A DNA stretch of 64,000 nucleotides from VXOI01 sp965261945 (GTDB lineage Bacteria > Chloroflexota > Dehalococcoidia > Lucifugimonadales > UBA3495): assembly GCA_965261945.1 (NCBI GenBank), contig CBDHEF010000002.1, positions 1,674,001 to 1,738,000 on the forward strand. The letters are read 5' to 3'. Position 1 is the first letter of the stretch; each line of letters starts with the position of its first letter. The translations under genes and the position numbers were made by a program. The notes under the pieces are model-generated. The model worked only from the letters and a program-made list of their open reading frames with translations, was not told the DNA's origin and searched no databases. Shown here in pieces: positions 8,117 through 17,461 of this stretch.

Positions 8117-8560
8117 TCACGGGAAAAGTTCGGGAGGATTGGTCTGCCGGTAGGCGAATATCCGCCTCAACTCGGGAGCTACATACAGCCGGTTCACCCA
8201 TGCGCCGCCGGGAACCCGGTAGGAAACATCGTCGGTGACCAGTGTCCCTTCGGCCGTCTCCTCAAAAACGTGGCTATGCACCCACAGACTGTAGGGGCCG
8301 CTGATCTGGGTGTCCTGGAACCGGAAGGGCGGATCCCAGTCCGTGATTTCGCTCACCCACCGCAGGGGGATGCCCCGAAGCCGTATCCTGTATTCGATGA
8401 GGGCGCCCAACTTCATCTCGATAGGCAGCGGGGTCAAGATGGAAAAATGGACCCACGGCGGAGTAATCAGGTTCAGAGTCTCGGCAGTGGAAAAGAACTC
8501 GAACACCTGCTGTAGCGGATAGCGCAGCAACACCGTTGAGTAAATGGAATAGGCAGACAT
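8117..8560 (-). CDS. SRPBCC (START-like) family protein
   Basis: The protein has 147 residues. It opens STVLLRYPLQQVFEFFSTAETLNLITPPWVHFSILTP, the first strand and helix-grip entry of the SRPBCC fold, and continues with IEYRIRLRGIPLRWVSEITDWDPPFRFQDTQISGPYSLWVHSHVFEE, the characteristic beta sheet with a hydrophobic cavity. Relatives often accompany SDR-type epimerases and bind small hydrophobic ligands; no such neighbour is present here. The ATG at 8560 is chosen (AAGGCC upstream); a GTG at 8587 would add a basic nine-residue extension. The ligand is unknown. Confidence 0.75.
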   Translation of the reverse strand: MSAYSIYSTVLLRYPLQQVFEFFSTAETLNLITPPWVHFSILTPLPIEMKLGALIEYRIRLRGIPLRWVSEITDWDPPFRFQDTQISGPYSLWVHSHVFEETAEGTLVTDDVSYRVPGGAWVNRLYVAPELRRIFAYRQTNPPELFP

Positions 8561-8642
8561 CGAACTGGCCTTTCTTTTTGCTTTCACATTGCTTCATCCG
8601 CTTCGAGAGCTTGGCGTACCCTCTACGGAAGGTCAACGGCGT

Positions 8643-9322
8643 TCACTCCGGAAACTCCCACGGAGCGCACCCCACGGTGCGTTTCCAGAACACCAGAAAG
8701 TACGAGTGATTCTTCCTGGCGTGGACTTGGCGAACCGCGCTGCTTACTCCCGGTCGGTTCTGGCGAACAACTACGAAAAGGTCCTCGGCGACAAACCCGA
8801 ATTCTTCGTATTCCTGGATTATCTCAACGTGGGTGAAGCGTTGGCGGTTTGAGCAAACTTCGTCCTGACACTTCACTATGACCACGCCGCGTTCCCGCAA
8901 AACGCGGGAGGCTTCCCGCCCAGCTTCTTTGTAGAGTTCCAGAACCACGTCATGATACTTCTTCTCCGTGTTGTTGCCCGAACCGTTGTTGCGGTAATGC
9001 TCCTCAAAAGCTGACTGACTGGTGTGCGCCGTTCCGCCCGGTGTGCGCATATAAGGCGGATCGAGGACAACGCAGTCAATGGATGCGTCCCCTCTCGACA
9101 ATCAACCCCGTCTTTCAGGTCGGAGTGAAGCAGGATATATCGCTCTGAGGGAACATTTCTCCAAAACACGCCCTTCCCGAATGTCACATCGGCAACGGCG
9201 CTACCCGCTGGAACATAAAGATTCAGAATATGGGGAAAGACATCCGCGTTGTTGTCCACATAGGCGCTGAACACCAAATCGTTGGTAGGTTCACCATTCC
9301 GCACTTGCCGACGCCCCGCCAT
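8643..9322 (-). pseudogene. Frameshifted DNA methylase (DPPY type)
   Basis: Two overlapping minus-strand frames together make one protein of about 225 residues. The upstream part (from ATG 9322, with AAAGGAG upstream) reads NDLVFSAYVDNNADVFPHILNLYVPAGSAVADVTFGKGVFW, where TFGKG resembles the SAM-binding motif I. The downstream part carries CVVLDPPYMRTPGG, the catalytic DPPY motif IV of N6-adenine/N4-cytosine methylases. The frames join at a four-base G run (9089-9092, complement strand); one extra G restores continuity. No restriction gene is adjacent, so it looks like an orphan methylase. It is either a decayed gene or an intact gene with a sequence error. Confidence 0.65.
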
Positions 9323-9543
9323 TTCTGACCGTCTCCTTTAGAATTGGAGAACGCTATCATGCCTATACACCACTTTCAAACGAAACGGTTGTCCCCTCTC
9401 CCGCAAGGGAGAAGGAAAATAAAAACTCTGAGCCGTTCCCCGCGTGGTTCAGATTGCCAGTGGTGAGGGCGTACCCTGGGGCATGGCTGCAACGCGCTCT
9501 GCGAGACCCCTTGGCCCCGATCTTGTCGAAGGGTGACCGGGTT
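9323..9543. other. Intergenic stretch with repeat remnant
   Basis: No gene is supported here. A shortened copy of the dispersed repeat (CCCCTCTCCCGCAAGGGAG, 9393-9415) followed by AAAATAAAAACTCT resembles a decayed end of the MITE-like element. Confidence 0.45.
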
Positions 9544-10362
9544 TCAGCCCCCCGAAGGCTCCCACGCCACCACACAGGGCCGCGGCGGTTGCGCGCCTCT
9601 CACCTGCCATACGCCGTTCTCCTCGTACAGCGAGTCATCCAGCGCTCGCTCCAGCCGGGCCATTGCCTCGGTGCCGGGAGTTACATAGAGCCGGCGGGTG
9701 ATCATTTCCCGCGCTTCCTCGAAGCTGTCGAACCCCCGGGGCGGTTGCTCCCCTGTTTCGGTCACCACCGGGCGAATGCCCAACTCCGCCAGCACGGGCA
9801 GAAACTCCGGCAGGCAGGGCAGCCGGTGGCGTGGCTCGCCGTGGACCTGCTCCCACAGCCCGTAGATTTGCGACTGCGGCGGGAACTGGAAGAGGACGCA
9901 CAGCACCAGGCGCCGGGCGTGTTTCTCCAGCTTCCGCACGAAGGCCCCGATGTCCTCCACGACATACACAACGTGGCTGCACAGCACAACGTCGGCAGGC
10001 TCAATGGAGGCTTCCAGCCAGCCGGCTTCCGTCACCGAGACATTTTCGATACCGTACTCATCGGCGGTCTCCCGCAACACGGCGCACATACTCGGCGACG
10101 GCTCGACCGCCGTTGCCGAACGGCAGGACAGCGCCAGCGGCAGGGCCAACCGTCCACCGCCCGCACCCACGTCCAGCAGCATATCATCGGGCCTCAAGTG
10201 ATCCCGCAGCGCCTCCACCAACGCATCGCCCTGGCGGTGAGGGTCTTCCTTGAACTGGTGCGCATACTGGGTCCAGTGGTCGCTGGGCCGCACCCCCCGC
10301 ATCCGGTCCGACTGCTCATGCTCCACCCGCACCATTTCGCCCCACGTTTCAACTGCATTCAT
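9544..10362 (-). CDS. Class I SAM-dependent methyltransferase
   Basis: This 272-residue protein contains MLLDVGAGGGRLALPLAL (motif I, SAM-binding GxGxG) at about residues 62-79, AVEPSPSMCAVLRE (acidic residue of motif II), and DVVLCSHVVYVVEDIGAFVRKLEKHA (motifs IV-V), in the order of the Methyltransf_11/25 families. The ATG at 10362 is chosen because AAGGGGCC lies upstream; the open frame to 10458 has no better site. The substrate is unknown. The GNAT gene upstream, 65 bases away on the same strand, could be co-transcribed. Confidence 0.82.
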   Translation of the reverse strand: MNAVETWGEMVRVEHEQSDRMRGVRPSDHWTQYAHQFKEDPHRQGDALVEALRDHLRPDDMLLDVGAGGGRLALPLALSCRSATAVEPSPSMCAVLRETADEYGIENVSVTEAGWLEASIEPADVVLCSHVVYVVEDIGAFVRKLEKHARRLVLCVLFQFPPQSQIYGLWEQVHGEPRHRLPCLPEFLPVLAELGIRPVVTETGEQPPRGFDSFEEAREMITRRLYVTPGTEAMARLERALDDSLYEENGVWQVRGAQPPRPCVVAWEPSGG

Positions 10363-10427
10363 ACAGGCCCCTTGCGTCAACACTGAAAAATTGCGCTTTG
10401 CCGTTCTTGATTGACCGTTTATCGGCG

Positions 10428-10889
10428 CTAACGAAAACGGTTGCCGGGGGTAGTCCAACGCAAACGCGCACCGACTTTCACGAACCCCGCCCGCTCATAG
10501 AACTCTATCTGACGCTGCCCGTTGCGGGGTGTGCCCAGCTCCACCACCTGGCAGCCGCTGGCTACGGCGTACTCCAGTGCGAAGTCAATAACAGCCCTGC
10601 CCACGCCCGAGTTGCGCGAGTGGGGTTCCACATACATTTCTTGGAGTATGCCGTACCGCCCCGCTGTCCGAATAGCCCATACAATAGACGCCGTACAGAC
10701 CGCCTTGGCAACCCCGTCCTCCTCAGCGATGACAATGAATCCCGCGTCACCGTCAGACACCAACTCGTCGAACGCCCTGAAGAGCGCATCGGCCGGAGCC
10801 GGATTGCCGCCTAGCTCGGTCAACAGGCCGCGCACCAACCGCAGCGCTTCCGGCCGGTCAGACTGTGTGGCCAGTCTAACATTCAGCAC
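10428..10889 (-). CDS. GNAT family N-acetyltransferase
   Basis: The protein has 153 residues and starts at a GTG (10889) preceded by GGGAG with eight-base spacing. It shows the GNAT core: FIVIAEEDGVAKAVCTASIVWAI (strands 2-3), ILQEMYVEPHSRNSGVGRAVIDFALEYA (strand 4 plus the acetyl-CoA loop, here RNSGVG), and VVELGTPRNGQRQIEFYERAGF (strand 5 and helix 4). The acceptor substrate cannot be told from sequence. It lies just upstream of the SAM methyltransferase on the same strand. Confidence 0.82.
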   Translation of the reverse strand: MLNVRLATQSDRPEALRLVRGLLTELGGNPAPADALFRAFDELVSDGDAGFIVIAEEDGVAKAVCTASIVWAIRTAGRYGILQEMYVEPHSRNSGVGRAVIDFALEYAVASGCQVVELGTPRNGQRQIEFYERAGFVKVGARLRWTTPGNRFR

Positions 10890-11049
10890 AACAATAACTC
10901 CCAACCCACAGGCCCGCAGAGGCACGGCTGCATTATACCCCTCTTCAACAAAGGGATCTTATATAGTTCCCACCCCCTCCAGCAGGGTCTTCCAATAGTT
11001 CCCTGTCCCCCCGTCAGGGTCACTGACCGCACAGCCCAGAGTGTGTAGA

Positions 11050-12279
11050 ATGATTGGGATGACCGGAATTGCGACAATACTGCTGGCGCTGCTCGCCGCC
11101 TTGATTGCGGGCTGCGGCCCCTCCGCGCAACCCACACCCACGCCTGCGCCCGCGTCAACACCCGCCGCACCGACGCTGGGAAACCTGCGGTTGGCGTACG
11201 TGTTGGAGGGAGAAGAAAGCCAGGAGATCATGGGCCTAACGTCGCCTACGAACCTCGTTCAGGCGGGCAGCGGGGAAGCGCTGGTCACCGACAGGGCAGG
11301 GCTGGTGCTGTCCTTCAACGAGACAGCGCTTCGGAGAGAAAACGAACACATCTTTTTTACCCAGTTCCTTGACATCCGCGACCGGGTTAGCAGTAGAGGC
11401 TCAGAGGAGGGACTGCTGGGGCTGGCGCTCGCGCCGTATAACGATGAACATCTCTACGTGTACTACTCAGCAGCCAACCCGCGCCGTTCGGTGGTATCGC
11501 GCTTCAACCACTACGGCCCCGGCGGATACGACGCCGGCCCCGGCGCCGAACTGGTGATACTGGAGGCGCCGCAGCCCTACGCCAACCACAACGGCGGGCA
11601 GATAGCCTTCGGCCCCGACGGTTTCCTATACATCGGCCTGGGCGACGGCGGAGCCGCCGGCGACCCCCAAGGCAACGGTCAGGACACCTCCACCCTCCTC
11701 GGATCAATCCTCCGCATCGACGTATCCCAATCCACACCGGAGCAACCCTACGCCATCCCGTCCGACAACCCCTTCGCCAACGGAGGCGGCCGCCCCGAAA
11801 TCTGGGCCTACGGCCTGCGCAACCCCTGGCGCTTCACCTTCGACCGCGAAACCGGCGACCTCTGGGCCGGCGACGTAGGCCAGAACCAATGGGAAGAAAT
11901 AGACATCATCCAGAAGGGCGGAAACTACGGCTGGAACACCCTCGAAGGCAACCACTGCTTCAACCCCAGCGAAAACTGCAACCGCGAGGACAAAATCCCG
12001 CCAGTACTGGAATACTCCCTGGACGGCCAGCCCTGCTCCGTAATCGGCGGCTACGTATACCGAGGCCAAACCATCCCCTGGCTAACCGGAGCCTACATCT
12101 ACGGCGACTTCTGCTCCGGCAAAGTCTTCGGCCTACGCCACGCCGACGGAAGGGTGACCGAGCACAAGGAGTTGGCCGACACCAACCTCCGCATAATGTC
12201 CTTCGCCGAAGACAACAACGGCGAGCTGTACCTACTCTCCCAACAGTCCGGCATCCACCGCCTCGCCCCTGCACCGTAA
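11050..12279 (+). CDS. PQQ-type glucose/sorbosone dehydrogenase-like lipoprotein
   Basis: The sequence begins with a signal peptide and lipobox (ALLAALIAGCGPS) and a PTPTPAPASTPAAP linker, so it is probably anchored on the outer face of the membrane. The rest is a six-bladed propeller of the GSDH / aldose sugar dehydrogenase family: EEGLLGLALAP, NHNGGQIAFGPDGFLYIGLGDGG (active-site histidine and calcium/PQQ-binding loop), PEIWAYGLRNPWRFTFDRETGDLWAGDVGQNQWEEID, and GGYVYRG. These enzymes oxidise aldose sugars with PQQ. Two cysteine pairs in the late blades (NHCFNPSENCN, FCSG) may form disulfides. The start may be GTG 11041 or ATG 11050/11059; no strong ribosome site distinguishes them. Confidence 0.85.
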   Translation: MIGMTGIATILLALLAALIAGCGPSAQPTPTPAPASTPAAPTLGNLRLAYVLEGEESQEIMGLTSPTNLVQAGSGEALVTDRAGLVLSFNETALRRENEHIFFTQFLDIRDRVSSRGSEEGLLGLALAPYNDEHLYVYYSAANPRRSVVSRFNHYGPGGYDAGPGAELVILEAPQPYANHNGGQIAFGPDGFLYIGLGDGGAAGDPQGNGQDTSTLLGSILRIDVSQSTPEQPYAIPSDNPFANGGGRPEIWAYGLRNPWRFTFDRETGDLWAGDVGQNQWEEIDIIQKGGNYGWNTLEGNHCFNPSENCNREDKIPPVLEYSLDGQPCSVIGGYVYRGQTIPWLTGAYIYGDFCSGKVFGLRHADGRVTEHKELADTNLRIMSFAEDNNGELYLLSQQSGIHRLAPAP

Positions 12280-12800
12280 ACCCGCAACCCGCCGTTACAT
12301 TAGGGCGAAGAGACACTGTCAATCGTAGTATCCCACAGCCCTACGCCCTTTCACCCCATGGAAGCGGTCTGAAGGATTGGAGCGCAATTGGGGTTGAGGG
12401 GCGGTCATATGAGCCAAGATAGGTAAACCCGGGGTAACGGTGAAGAGTGGTGTTGGGGGATTGCAGACAACATCCCGGGTCGCGCTGCGATGGCAACTGG
12501 TGTATTTGGAGCGCATACCAGGCGCGCAAGGTTGGAGACAAAGGACGCCTGCGACGCGAACCCTATCCGGCCCGCCCCTGTGAGGTGGAACTCAAGCTGG
12601 CCCCACTCTCCGAGCGCCGCGCCATTCTTGTTCGCTGGACGAAAAAGCGGCCAATTATCCGAGCCTAATCCAACTGGCATACGCCCTGCTCAGGTTCAGC
12701 CGTCAGCGCCGATTGATGTTTCGAAATAGTTTCCTAATACGAGCCGCAATTAGAGTCTTCAAGGATTTCTCGAGCCGAAGAACGTAGCTTCAGATAAGCA
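12280..12800. other. Intergenic stretch with no recognisable content
   Basis: About 520 bases without a supported gene, RNA or clear hairpin. The short frames present on both strands have low-complexity, arginine-rich translations without any ribosome site and look random. Confidence 0.5.
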
Positions 12801-13232
12801 TTAAATGCTGAGTTCCCGCATTTTGGGGTTAAGCTCGTCACCCAGTCTGTCAAGTTTCTCAACCTGTTCACGGTTTTCATCCTGCATCGCCGAGAACCAT
12901 TCCTCCCCGATGTTAAGACTTTCAAGGACAGTTTCGAAAGCCTTTACGCGAGCATCGCGCCAAGCCTGTATCTCATCGGGTGGGTTCAGATCTGTTAATT
13001 TCTGAAATGCCTTTTCTATATCTTGCCTGTTATCTTTTATGAAACCCCGCACACCCTCGTAGTCTCGTGGGTTCGGGCGATCCAACGCCCTGGATTTCGT
13101 GGACGAATTCAGCGATTCCTGCAATTCGCCGCAGACCTGAGCGCACCCTCCGTTGCTCATTGGCTCACCGCCGACACAGGCAATGACCGTTGCCAAGGCC
13201 GTGACAGCCAGAATAACCAGGATTTTGGTCAC
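12801..13232 (-). CDS. Small putative lipoprotein
   Basis: The 143-residue product starts at a GTG (13232) preceded by AGGATGG and opens MTKILVILAVTALATVIACVGGE, a signal peptide with a VIAC lipobox. The mature part is charged and predicted helical (YEGVRGFIKDNRQDIEKAFQKLTDLNPPDEIQAWRDARVKAFETVLESL), and carries CAQVC close to the anchor. I recognise no family. It is monocistronic as far as the sequence shows, and its lower GC content than the neighbours is visible by eye. Confidence 0.6.
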   Translation of the reverse strand: MTKILVILAVTALATVIACVGGEPMSNGGCAQVCGELQESLNSSTKSRALDRPNPRDYEGVRGFIKDNRQDIEKAFQKLTDLNPPDEIQAWRDARVKAFETVLESLNIGEEWFSAMQDENREQVEKLDRLGDELNPKMRELSI

Positions 13233-13586
13233 AAATCCATCCTGTACTGAGAAACCCGAACTGCTACTGGGTACATCTTGTTCCGATTATTTGGAATTGG
13301 AAATTGCAGGTTGCAGGTGTTGGACTGTTGGTGGAGCCGCACACGCATTCCTTACGTCGGCATTGAGCGAGCCAGCAAACGGAAGCGGGACTCTGTCTCT
13401 TAACGCGATTGGCATTTTGATTGTACCGTTGCGGTTTGCGCCGTCATTTGCGTATTTTCGGAAATGGCGAGCGAGGCCCAGGGAATTTCCGAGATGGTCC
13501 CTTGAAAACAGGCATCTGGGAGATTCAGGGGCGCACACCCGTGCGCCCCACCCTCGAGTCAACAGTCAACCCGCCCCGCCGACACC
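13233..13586. other. Intergenic stretch with one hairpin
   Basis: No gene is supported. A strong inverted repeat GGGGCGCACACCCGTGCGCCCC lies at about 13530-13551, near the 3' end of the dienelactone hydrolase gene, and could help end its transcript, though it lacks a T run. Confidence 0.45.
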
Positions 13587-14321
13587 CTACGACAAATACC
13601 TGCCGTAGAACCCCAGCACCCGGTGCCACATATCCTGCGCCGGCGCCGCACGGTAGCTGGGGCGGTAGTCCGCAAAGAAGGCATGGCCGGCGTTGTTGTA
13701 CATCACCCACTCGTAGGTCTTGCCGTGCTTGTCCAGCTCCGCTTTCAGCCGCTCCGCCTGCTCTGCCGTCGGGTTCTGGTCTTCGATGCCGAACAGCGCC
13801 AGCAGAGGGCAGGACAGGTTGGCGATCATATCAATAGGATTGACCGGGCGCAGGTCGGTAATCTCCTGATCGGCTATATGCCCGCCCGCCGAGTCCACCG
13901 CGGCATCTATATTGCTGCTATGACAGGCCATCATCAGCGTGTATCGCCCGCCCGAGCAGAACCCGATGATGCCCACCTTGCCGTTGCTGTGGGCCTGCGA
14001 CTTCAGGAACACCGCCGCCCCGTCCAGGTCGTCCATGGTCCGCGAGTCGGGGCAGGCGAACAGCGTCGCCAGCACATTCTCCGGCTCCGGCGTTCCCTCC
14101 CGCGTGTACAGGTCCGGCGCGATGGCCAGGTAACCCTGCCCCGCGAACCGCACCGCGATGTCCTTGTGGTGGTCCATCAGCCCCATACCCTCCATCGTCA
14201 CGATGACGCCGGGGTAGTTGCCCGGCTCGGCGGGACGGCTGTAGAAAGCGTTCATCGTCATGCCGTCGCGGCTGGCGTACTGAATCGTCCCGGTTTCAAG
14301 CTGCTGACCTGCCAGTACCAT
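13587..14321 (-). CDS. Dienelactone hydrolase family protein
   Basis: This 244-residue alpha/beta hydrolase starts at ATG 14321, with GGAGGTGG five to six bases upstream. The nucleophile is the cysteine in GFCSGG (residue ~120), as in carboxymethylenebutenolidase; the Asp comes from LFGIEDQNPTAEQ and the His from NNAGHAFFADYRPSY. The opening YASRDGMTMNAFYSRPAEPGNYPGVIVTMEGMGL is the normal first strands with the oxyanion region. The family hydrolyses dienelactones in ring-cleavage pathways, but many members have other ester substrates, and no aromatic-degradation genes are nearby. Confidence 0.87.
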   Translation of the reverse strand: MVLAGQQLETGTIQYASRDGMTMNAFYSRPAEPGNYPGVIVTMEGMGLMDHHKDIAVRFAGQGYLAIAPDLYTREGTPEPENVLATLFACPDSRTMDDLDGAAVFLKSQAHSNGKVGIIGFCSGGRYTLMMACHSSNIDAAVDSAGGHIADQEITDLRPVNPIDMIANLSCPLLALFGIEDQNPTAEQAERLKAELDKHGKTYEWVMYNNAGHAFFADYRPSYRAAPAQDMWHRVLGFYGRYLS

Positions 14322-14512
14322 AATTCCACCTCCACCTGTTTGTGTGTATCCCGAGGCGGATTGTATCACCCCGTCTGGCCCCGGCATCACTTTGTGTTGT
14401 CTGCCGGAGAGTCACTACCGGAGTACCCTCCCCATCAGAGGGAGGGTACTCTGTACCGAAAACGTCGCTTGAACCAAAAGCCGGCAACTTGAACCGCAAA
14501 CCCCTCCGCAGG

Positions 14513-14966
14513 CTAGGGCTTAGGCTCTATCTCTCCCACCGACGCGCGGTCGAAGTCTGCCGACCACTGGGCTACCGAGCCGGCGCTCACGTCTACTTCC
14601 AGGTTGAAGGGTAGCCTGGCCGCGTAAGTCTTTGATCCCAATAGCGGCAGGTCCAACGACGCTTGAGTTGAAACTGTCGCGGAGACCTGGTAGATGTTTT
14701 CAGCAGTCTTCACAGGATCCGAGTAGTCCCACGACAGTAATTCGACTATCTGGTCGGCTATGAGCTCGCTGAAGAGCGATGTTCCAGTCACAGCGCTGGT
14801 CACCAAAGCCACGATTTCAGCGACTATCGTCTCTGTGTTTTCTTCGGACCAGCTTTGCGCCGCGTTCAACGCCAGTGTCTTTCTCTCCTCCTCGCTATCT
14901 CCGCAGCCGAGGATGCCAACGACCATTTATGCAGGCCAAGAGTATAACTATTCGCGATATGGGCAT
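14513..14966 (-). pseudogene. Putative lipoprotein gene with a frameshift in its signal peptide
   Basis: A frame from ATG 14926 encodes 137 residues (MVVGILGCGDSEEERK...) with a cysteine only eight residues in, too short for a signal peptide, and an in-frame TAA just upstream. One frame over, ATG 14966 has a strong AGGAGG-containing site and encodes MPISRIVILLACI. Removing one A from the AAA at about 14926-14928 fuses the two into MPISRIVILLACIMVVGILGC, a good lipoprotein signal. The body (NAAQSWSEENTETIVAEIVALVTSAVTG...) has no family I recognise. Either the gene is broken or the sequence has an error. Confidence 0.5.
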
Positions 14967-15083
14967 TTCTCTCCTATCCTCCTATCGATCAAGAGTTCTC
15001 TGGTTGAGCTGGGTTGAGTTGATAGTCAAGCGAACCACGAACGGACGGTGTGTCAGCAGCCCAACTTCGCAAAAGGGTCCCTG

Positions 15084-16817
15084 CTACCGGCCGCTCTCCA
15101 CTCTCACCGTAACGATGTCCACGCCATGATACTTCTGGTGGCTCACCGACGATGCGTAGTGCAGCAGCAGCCGGAACGACACCTCGCGCTCATCGGGAAC
15201 CGGCGGCAGCTTGCTAAGGTACGACAGGTGGTCCTCCACGTTCTCCCCCTCCAGCGACGTCACGAACTCCAGCTCGGCGGCATGGTCCTCAGGGCGCGCC
15301 GCGACCGACAGCCGCAGCGGCGTCTCCGATCCCTCATGCTCCTGCAACAGCACCGCCAGCGTCTCCTCCCCCGCCGAGGCCAGACGCTCCGTTGATGCCT
15401 CGTTCCAGCCCGCCTTCTGCGCGAACTGGCGCAGAAACCCGTCGATTTCGGACAGCGACTCATTCTCCAGTGGCACAGCCAGCCGCCTGTTCCTGGCGGT
15501 GGTCGCCTCCATGAACAGCATCATCAGCACCGCCACGATGGCACCCGCCGTCATCCCGTTGCCCAGCAGCACCGCGAAAAACCCGTCCCCCAGCCTGTCG
15601 GCGAAAATCCACCCGTTCTGAAAGCCTACGCCCACCCAGAACGTCACCCCCGCGATGGCGGCCTTCCGGTGGTCCATCCCGTCGGCGATGACTATCCGCA
15701 TCCCCTGCACGAACAGGATCCCCAGGAAGACCGTGGCGTGCGCCGCCACCACCGGGCCGGGTATGGCGATGAGCAGCGCCGCCACCTTCGGAAAGAAGGC
15801 CAGCGCCATCATCGTAACGCCGATGACCACGCCCACCCGCCGGGCAGCAACCCCGGTGACCTCGGTGAGCGAGATGCTGCTGGAGTAGGTAGTGTTCGGC
15901 AGCGTTCCCGCGATGCCCGAGAGCAGGTTGCCCAGTCCGTCGGCATTCAGGCACCCCTGCACCACCCGGAAGTCCGTCGCCTGCGGCCTGCGCCGCGAGA
16001 CCCGCTGTATGGCCACCCCGTCGCCCACGGTCTCAATCGCCCCCACGATGGTGACCGCGATGAACGCCGGCAGCAGCCCCCAGAACTCCACCCCCGGCGT
16101 CACGTCCAGCCCCGGCCACGAGGCAAACGGCACCCCGATCCAAGGCGCGTCAATGACAGTCTGCACGTCGTAGATGCCAAAGGCCGCCGACACCGCGCAA
16201 CCCACGACCAGGGCGGCAGCCGGGGCCCACAACCGCACCGCCGGCCCCCCGCGCAGCACCAGGCCCGCAACGACAACCAGCGAGACCACGGCAACCACCG
16301 GAGCGGCGAACGATGGAGCGCCCTCGGGAACGTCGTCCACCATGTCGAACACAATGGGCATCACCGTGGCCGCAATCAGCATGATGACCGACCCGGCCAC
16401 CACCGGAGTGAAGATGCGCCGCAGCAGCGACAGCTTGGCTGCCAGCAGGAACTGGACAAGCGACGACACGACGATGAGGCTCGACATCAGGGCCGGCCCG
16501 CCCTGGACTATCGCCGCGATGCACACCGCAAAGAACGCCCCGGACGTCCCCATGATGAGGATATGCCCGGAGCCGATGCGTCCGAAGCGGACGGCCTGGA
16601 CCACGGTCGCGAGTCCGCTGATGAAAAGCGCTGCAAACGCCGCCCACGCCAGGTACCCGTCCGAGGTGTCCGCCGCCCGCATGACAATAAGGACGCCGAT
16701 GACGATTGGCGCCAGAGTGACCACCGCCGCCTGAACGCCCAGCCCAACGGTTATCGCGCGAGGAGGGCTTTCCTCCGGCTCATACCGGACGTTGTTGTTT
16801 ACCTGAGCCGCAGCCAA
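15084..16817 (-). CDS. NCS2-type xanthine/uracil permease with an extra C-terminal cytosolic domain
   Basis: Residues 1 to about 440 form a 12-14 helix NCS2 (SLC23-like) transporter, with the family signature ETVGDGVAIQRVSRRR, LNADGLGNLLSGIAGTLPNTTYSSSISLTEVTGVAARRVG and GPVVAAHATVFLGILFVQGMRI. Such proteins import nucleobases such as xanthine or uracil by proton symport. The last ~135 residues (SEIDGFLRQFAQKAGWNEASTERLASAGEETLAVLLQEHEG...) are soluble and have the look of an RsbW-like histidine-kinase-type ATPase fold (helix followed by AGEETLAVLL). The TTG at 16817 with CAGGGG upstream is the preferred start; a TTG at 16928 is possible. No partner gene is adjacent. Confidence 0.8.
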   Translation of the reverse strand: MAAAQVNNNVRYEPEESPPRAITVGLGVQAAVVTLAPIVIGVLIVMRAADTSDGYLAWAAFAALFISGLATVVQAVRFGRIGSGHILIMGTSGAFFAVCIAAIVQGGPALMSSLIVVSSLVQFLLAAKLSLLRRIFTPVVAGSVIMLIAATVMPIVFDMVDDVPEGAPSFAAPVVAVVSLVVVAGLVLRGGPAVRLWAPAAALVVGCAVSAAFGIYDVQTVIDAPWIGVPFASWPGLDVTPGVEFWGLLPAFIAVTIVGAIETVGDGVAIQRVSRRRPQATDFRVVQGCLNADGLGNLLSGIAGTLPNTTYSSSISLTEVTGVAARRVGVVIGVTMMALAFFPKVAALLIAIPGPVVAAHATVFLGILFVQGMRIVIADGMDHRKAAIAGVTFWVGVGFQNGWIFADRLGDGFFAVLLGNGMTAGAIVAVLMMLFMEATTARNRRLAVPLENESLSEIDGFLRQFAQKAGWNEASTERLASAGEETLAVLLQEHEGSETPLRLSVAARPEDHAAELEFVTSLEGENVEDHLSYLSKLPPVPDEREVSFRLLLHYASSVSHQKYHGVDIVTVRVESGR

Positions 16818-17461
16818 TACACACCCCTGGAAAGCGCCGGAGTCCGGCCGCCCCAGCGGTCTCAGGAAAAACCCGCCGGGCAGATTCACGTCATATTCAC
16901 GGCCAGCGGGCGGTATTGTATCCGGCAAATGCGGCCCATAGCTACACGATAGCGGAACAACTTGAAGAGAAGTGGACCAAGCACAAGCAGGGCCTTCCCA
17001 TCTTCCCCTCTCCCTCTGGGGGCATCATCCCGGCAATGCGTAGGGGCGGGTTCGATACCCGCCCCTCAACCAGGTTCGATACCCGCCCCTCAACCAGGTT
17101 CGATACCCGCCCCTCAACCAGGTTCGATACCCGCCCCTCAACCAGGTTCGATACCCGCCCCCGGGAAGGTTCGATACCCGCCCCCGGGAAGGTTCGATAC
17201 CCGCCCCCGGGAAGGTTCGATACCCGCCCCCGGGAAGGTTCGATACCCGCCCCCGGGAAGGTCTGAAACCCGCCCCCAACCGTCGTTAGCAGCCCCTGAG
17301 CATTCCCCTCGCCTGCCCATCATCCCCGCAAAGTATGTTCCTACGGAGGCGGGAAGCGGAGATCCAATACCCCCGCAGCTTGAGTTGCGCCCCGTCTGGC
17401 ATATACTATTCCCCTACTCTCCCAGGCAGTACACACCCGCGCAGCGCCAGCAGGAGCCGCC
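16818..17461. other. Intergenic region dominated by tandem hairpin repeats
   Basis: Apart from the repeat array at 17043-17281, I see no gene. Frames crossing the array give repetitive arginine/proline peptides that change frame when the unit shortens from 24 to 23 bases, so they are not coding. Confidence 0.6.
17043..17281. repeat. Tandem array of imperfect hairpin units
   Basis: Four 24-base units (17049-17144) made of GGTTCGATACCCGCCCC plus TCAACCA are followed by five 23-base units (17145-17259) made of the same core plus CGGGAA, and one diverged unit (17260-17281). The first unit is preceded by AGGGGCGG, so AGGGGCGGGT-TCGA-TACCCGCCCCT forms a perfect hairpin. The later units keep the GGTTCGATACCC core. 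Confidence 0.85.

Noticed and set aside
12405..12680. Small genes between the sugar dehydrogenase and the lipoprotein
   Set aside because: The frames on both strands overlap each other, lack ribosome sites and give arginine-rich random-looking peptides.
15669..16952. Plus-strand open frame of 427 codons
   Set aside because: It is antisense to the NCS2 permease and gives a histidine/arginine-rich translation without family features.
17043..17281. CRISPR array
   Set aside because: The units are directly adjacent with no unique spacers, and no cas genes are in the window.
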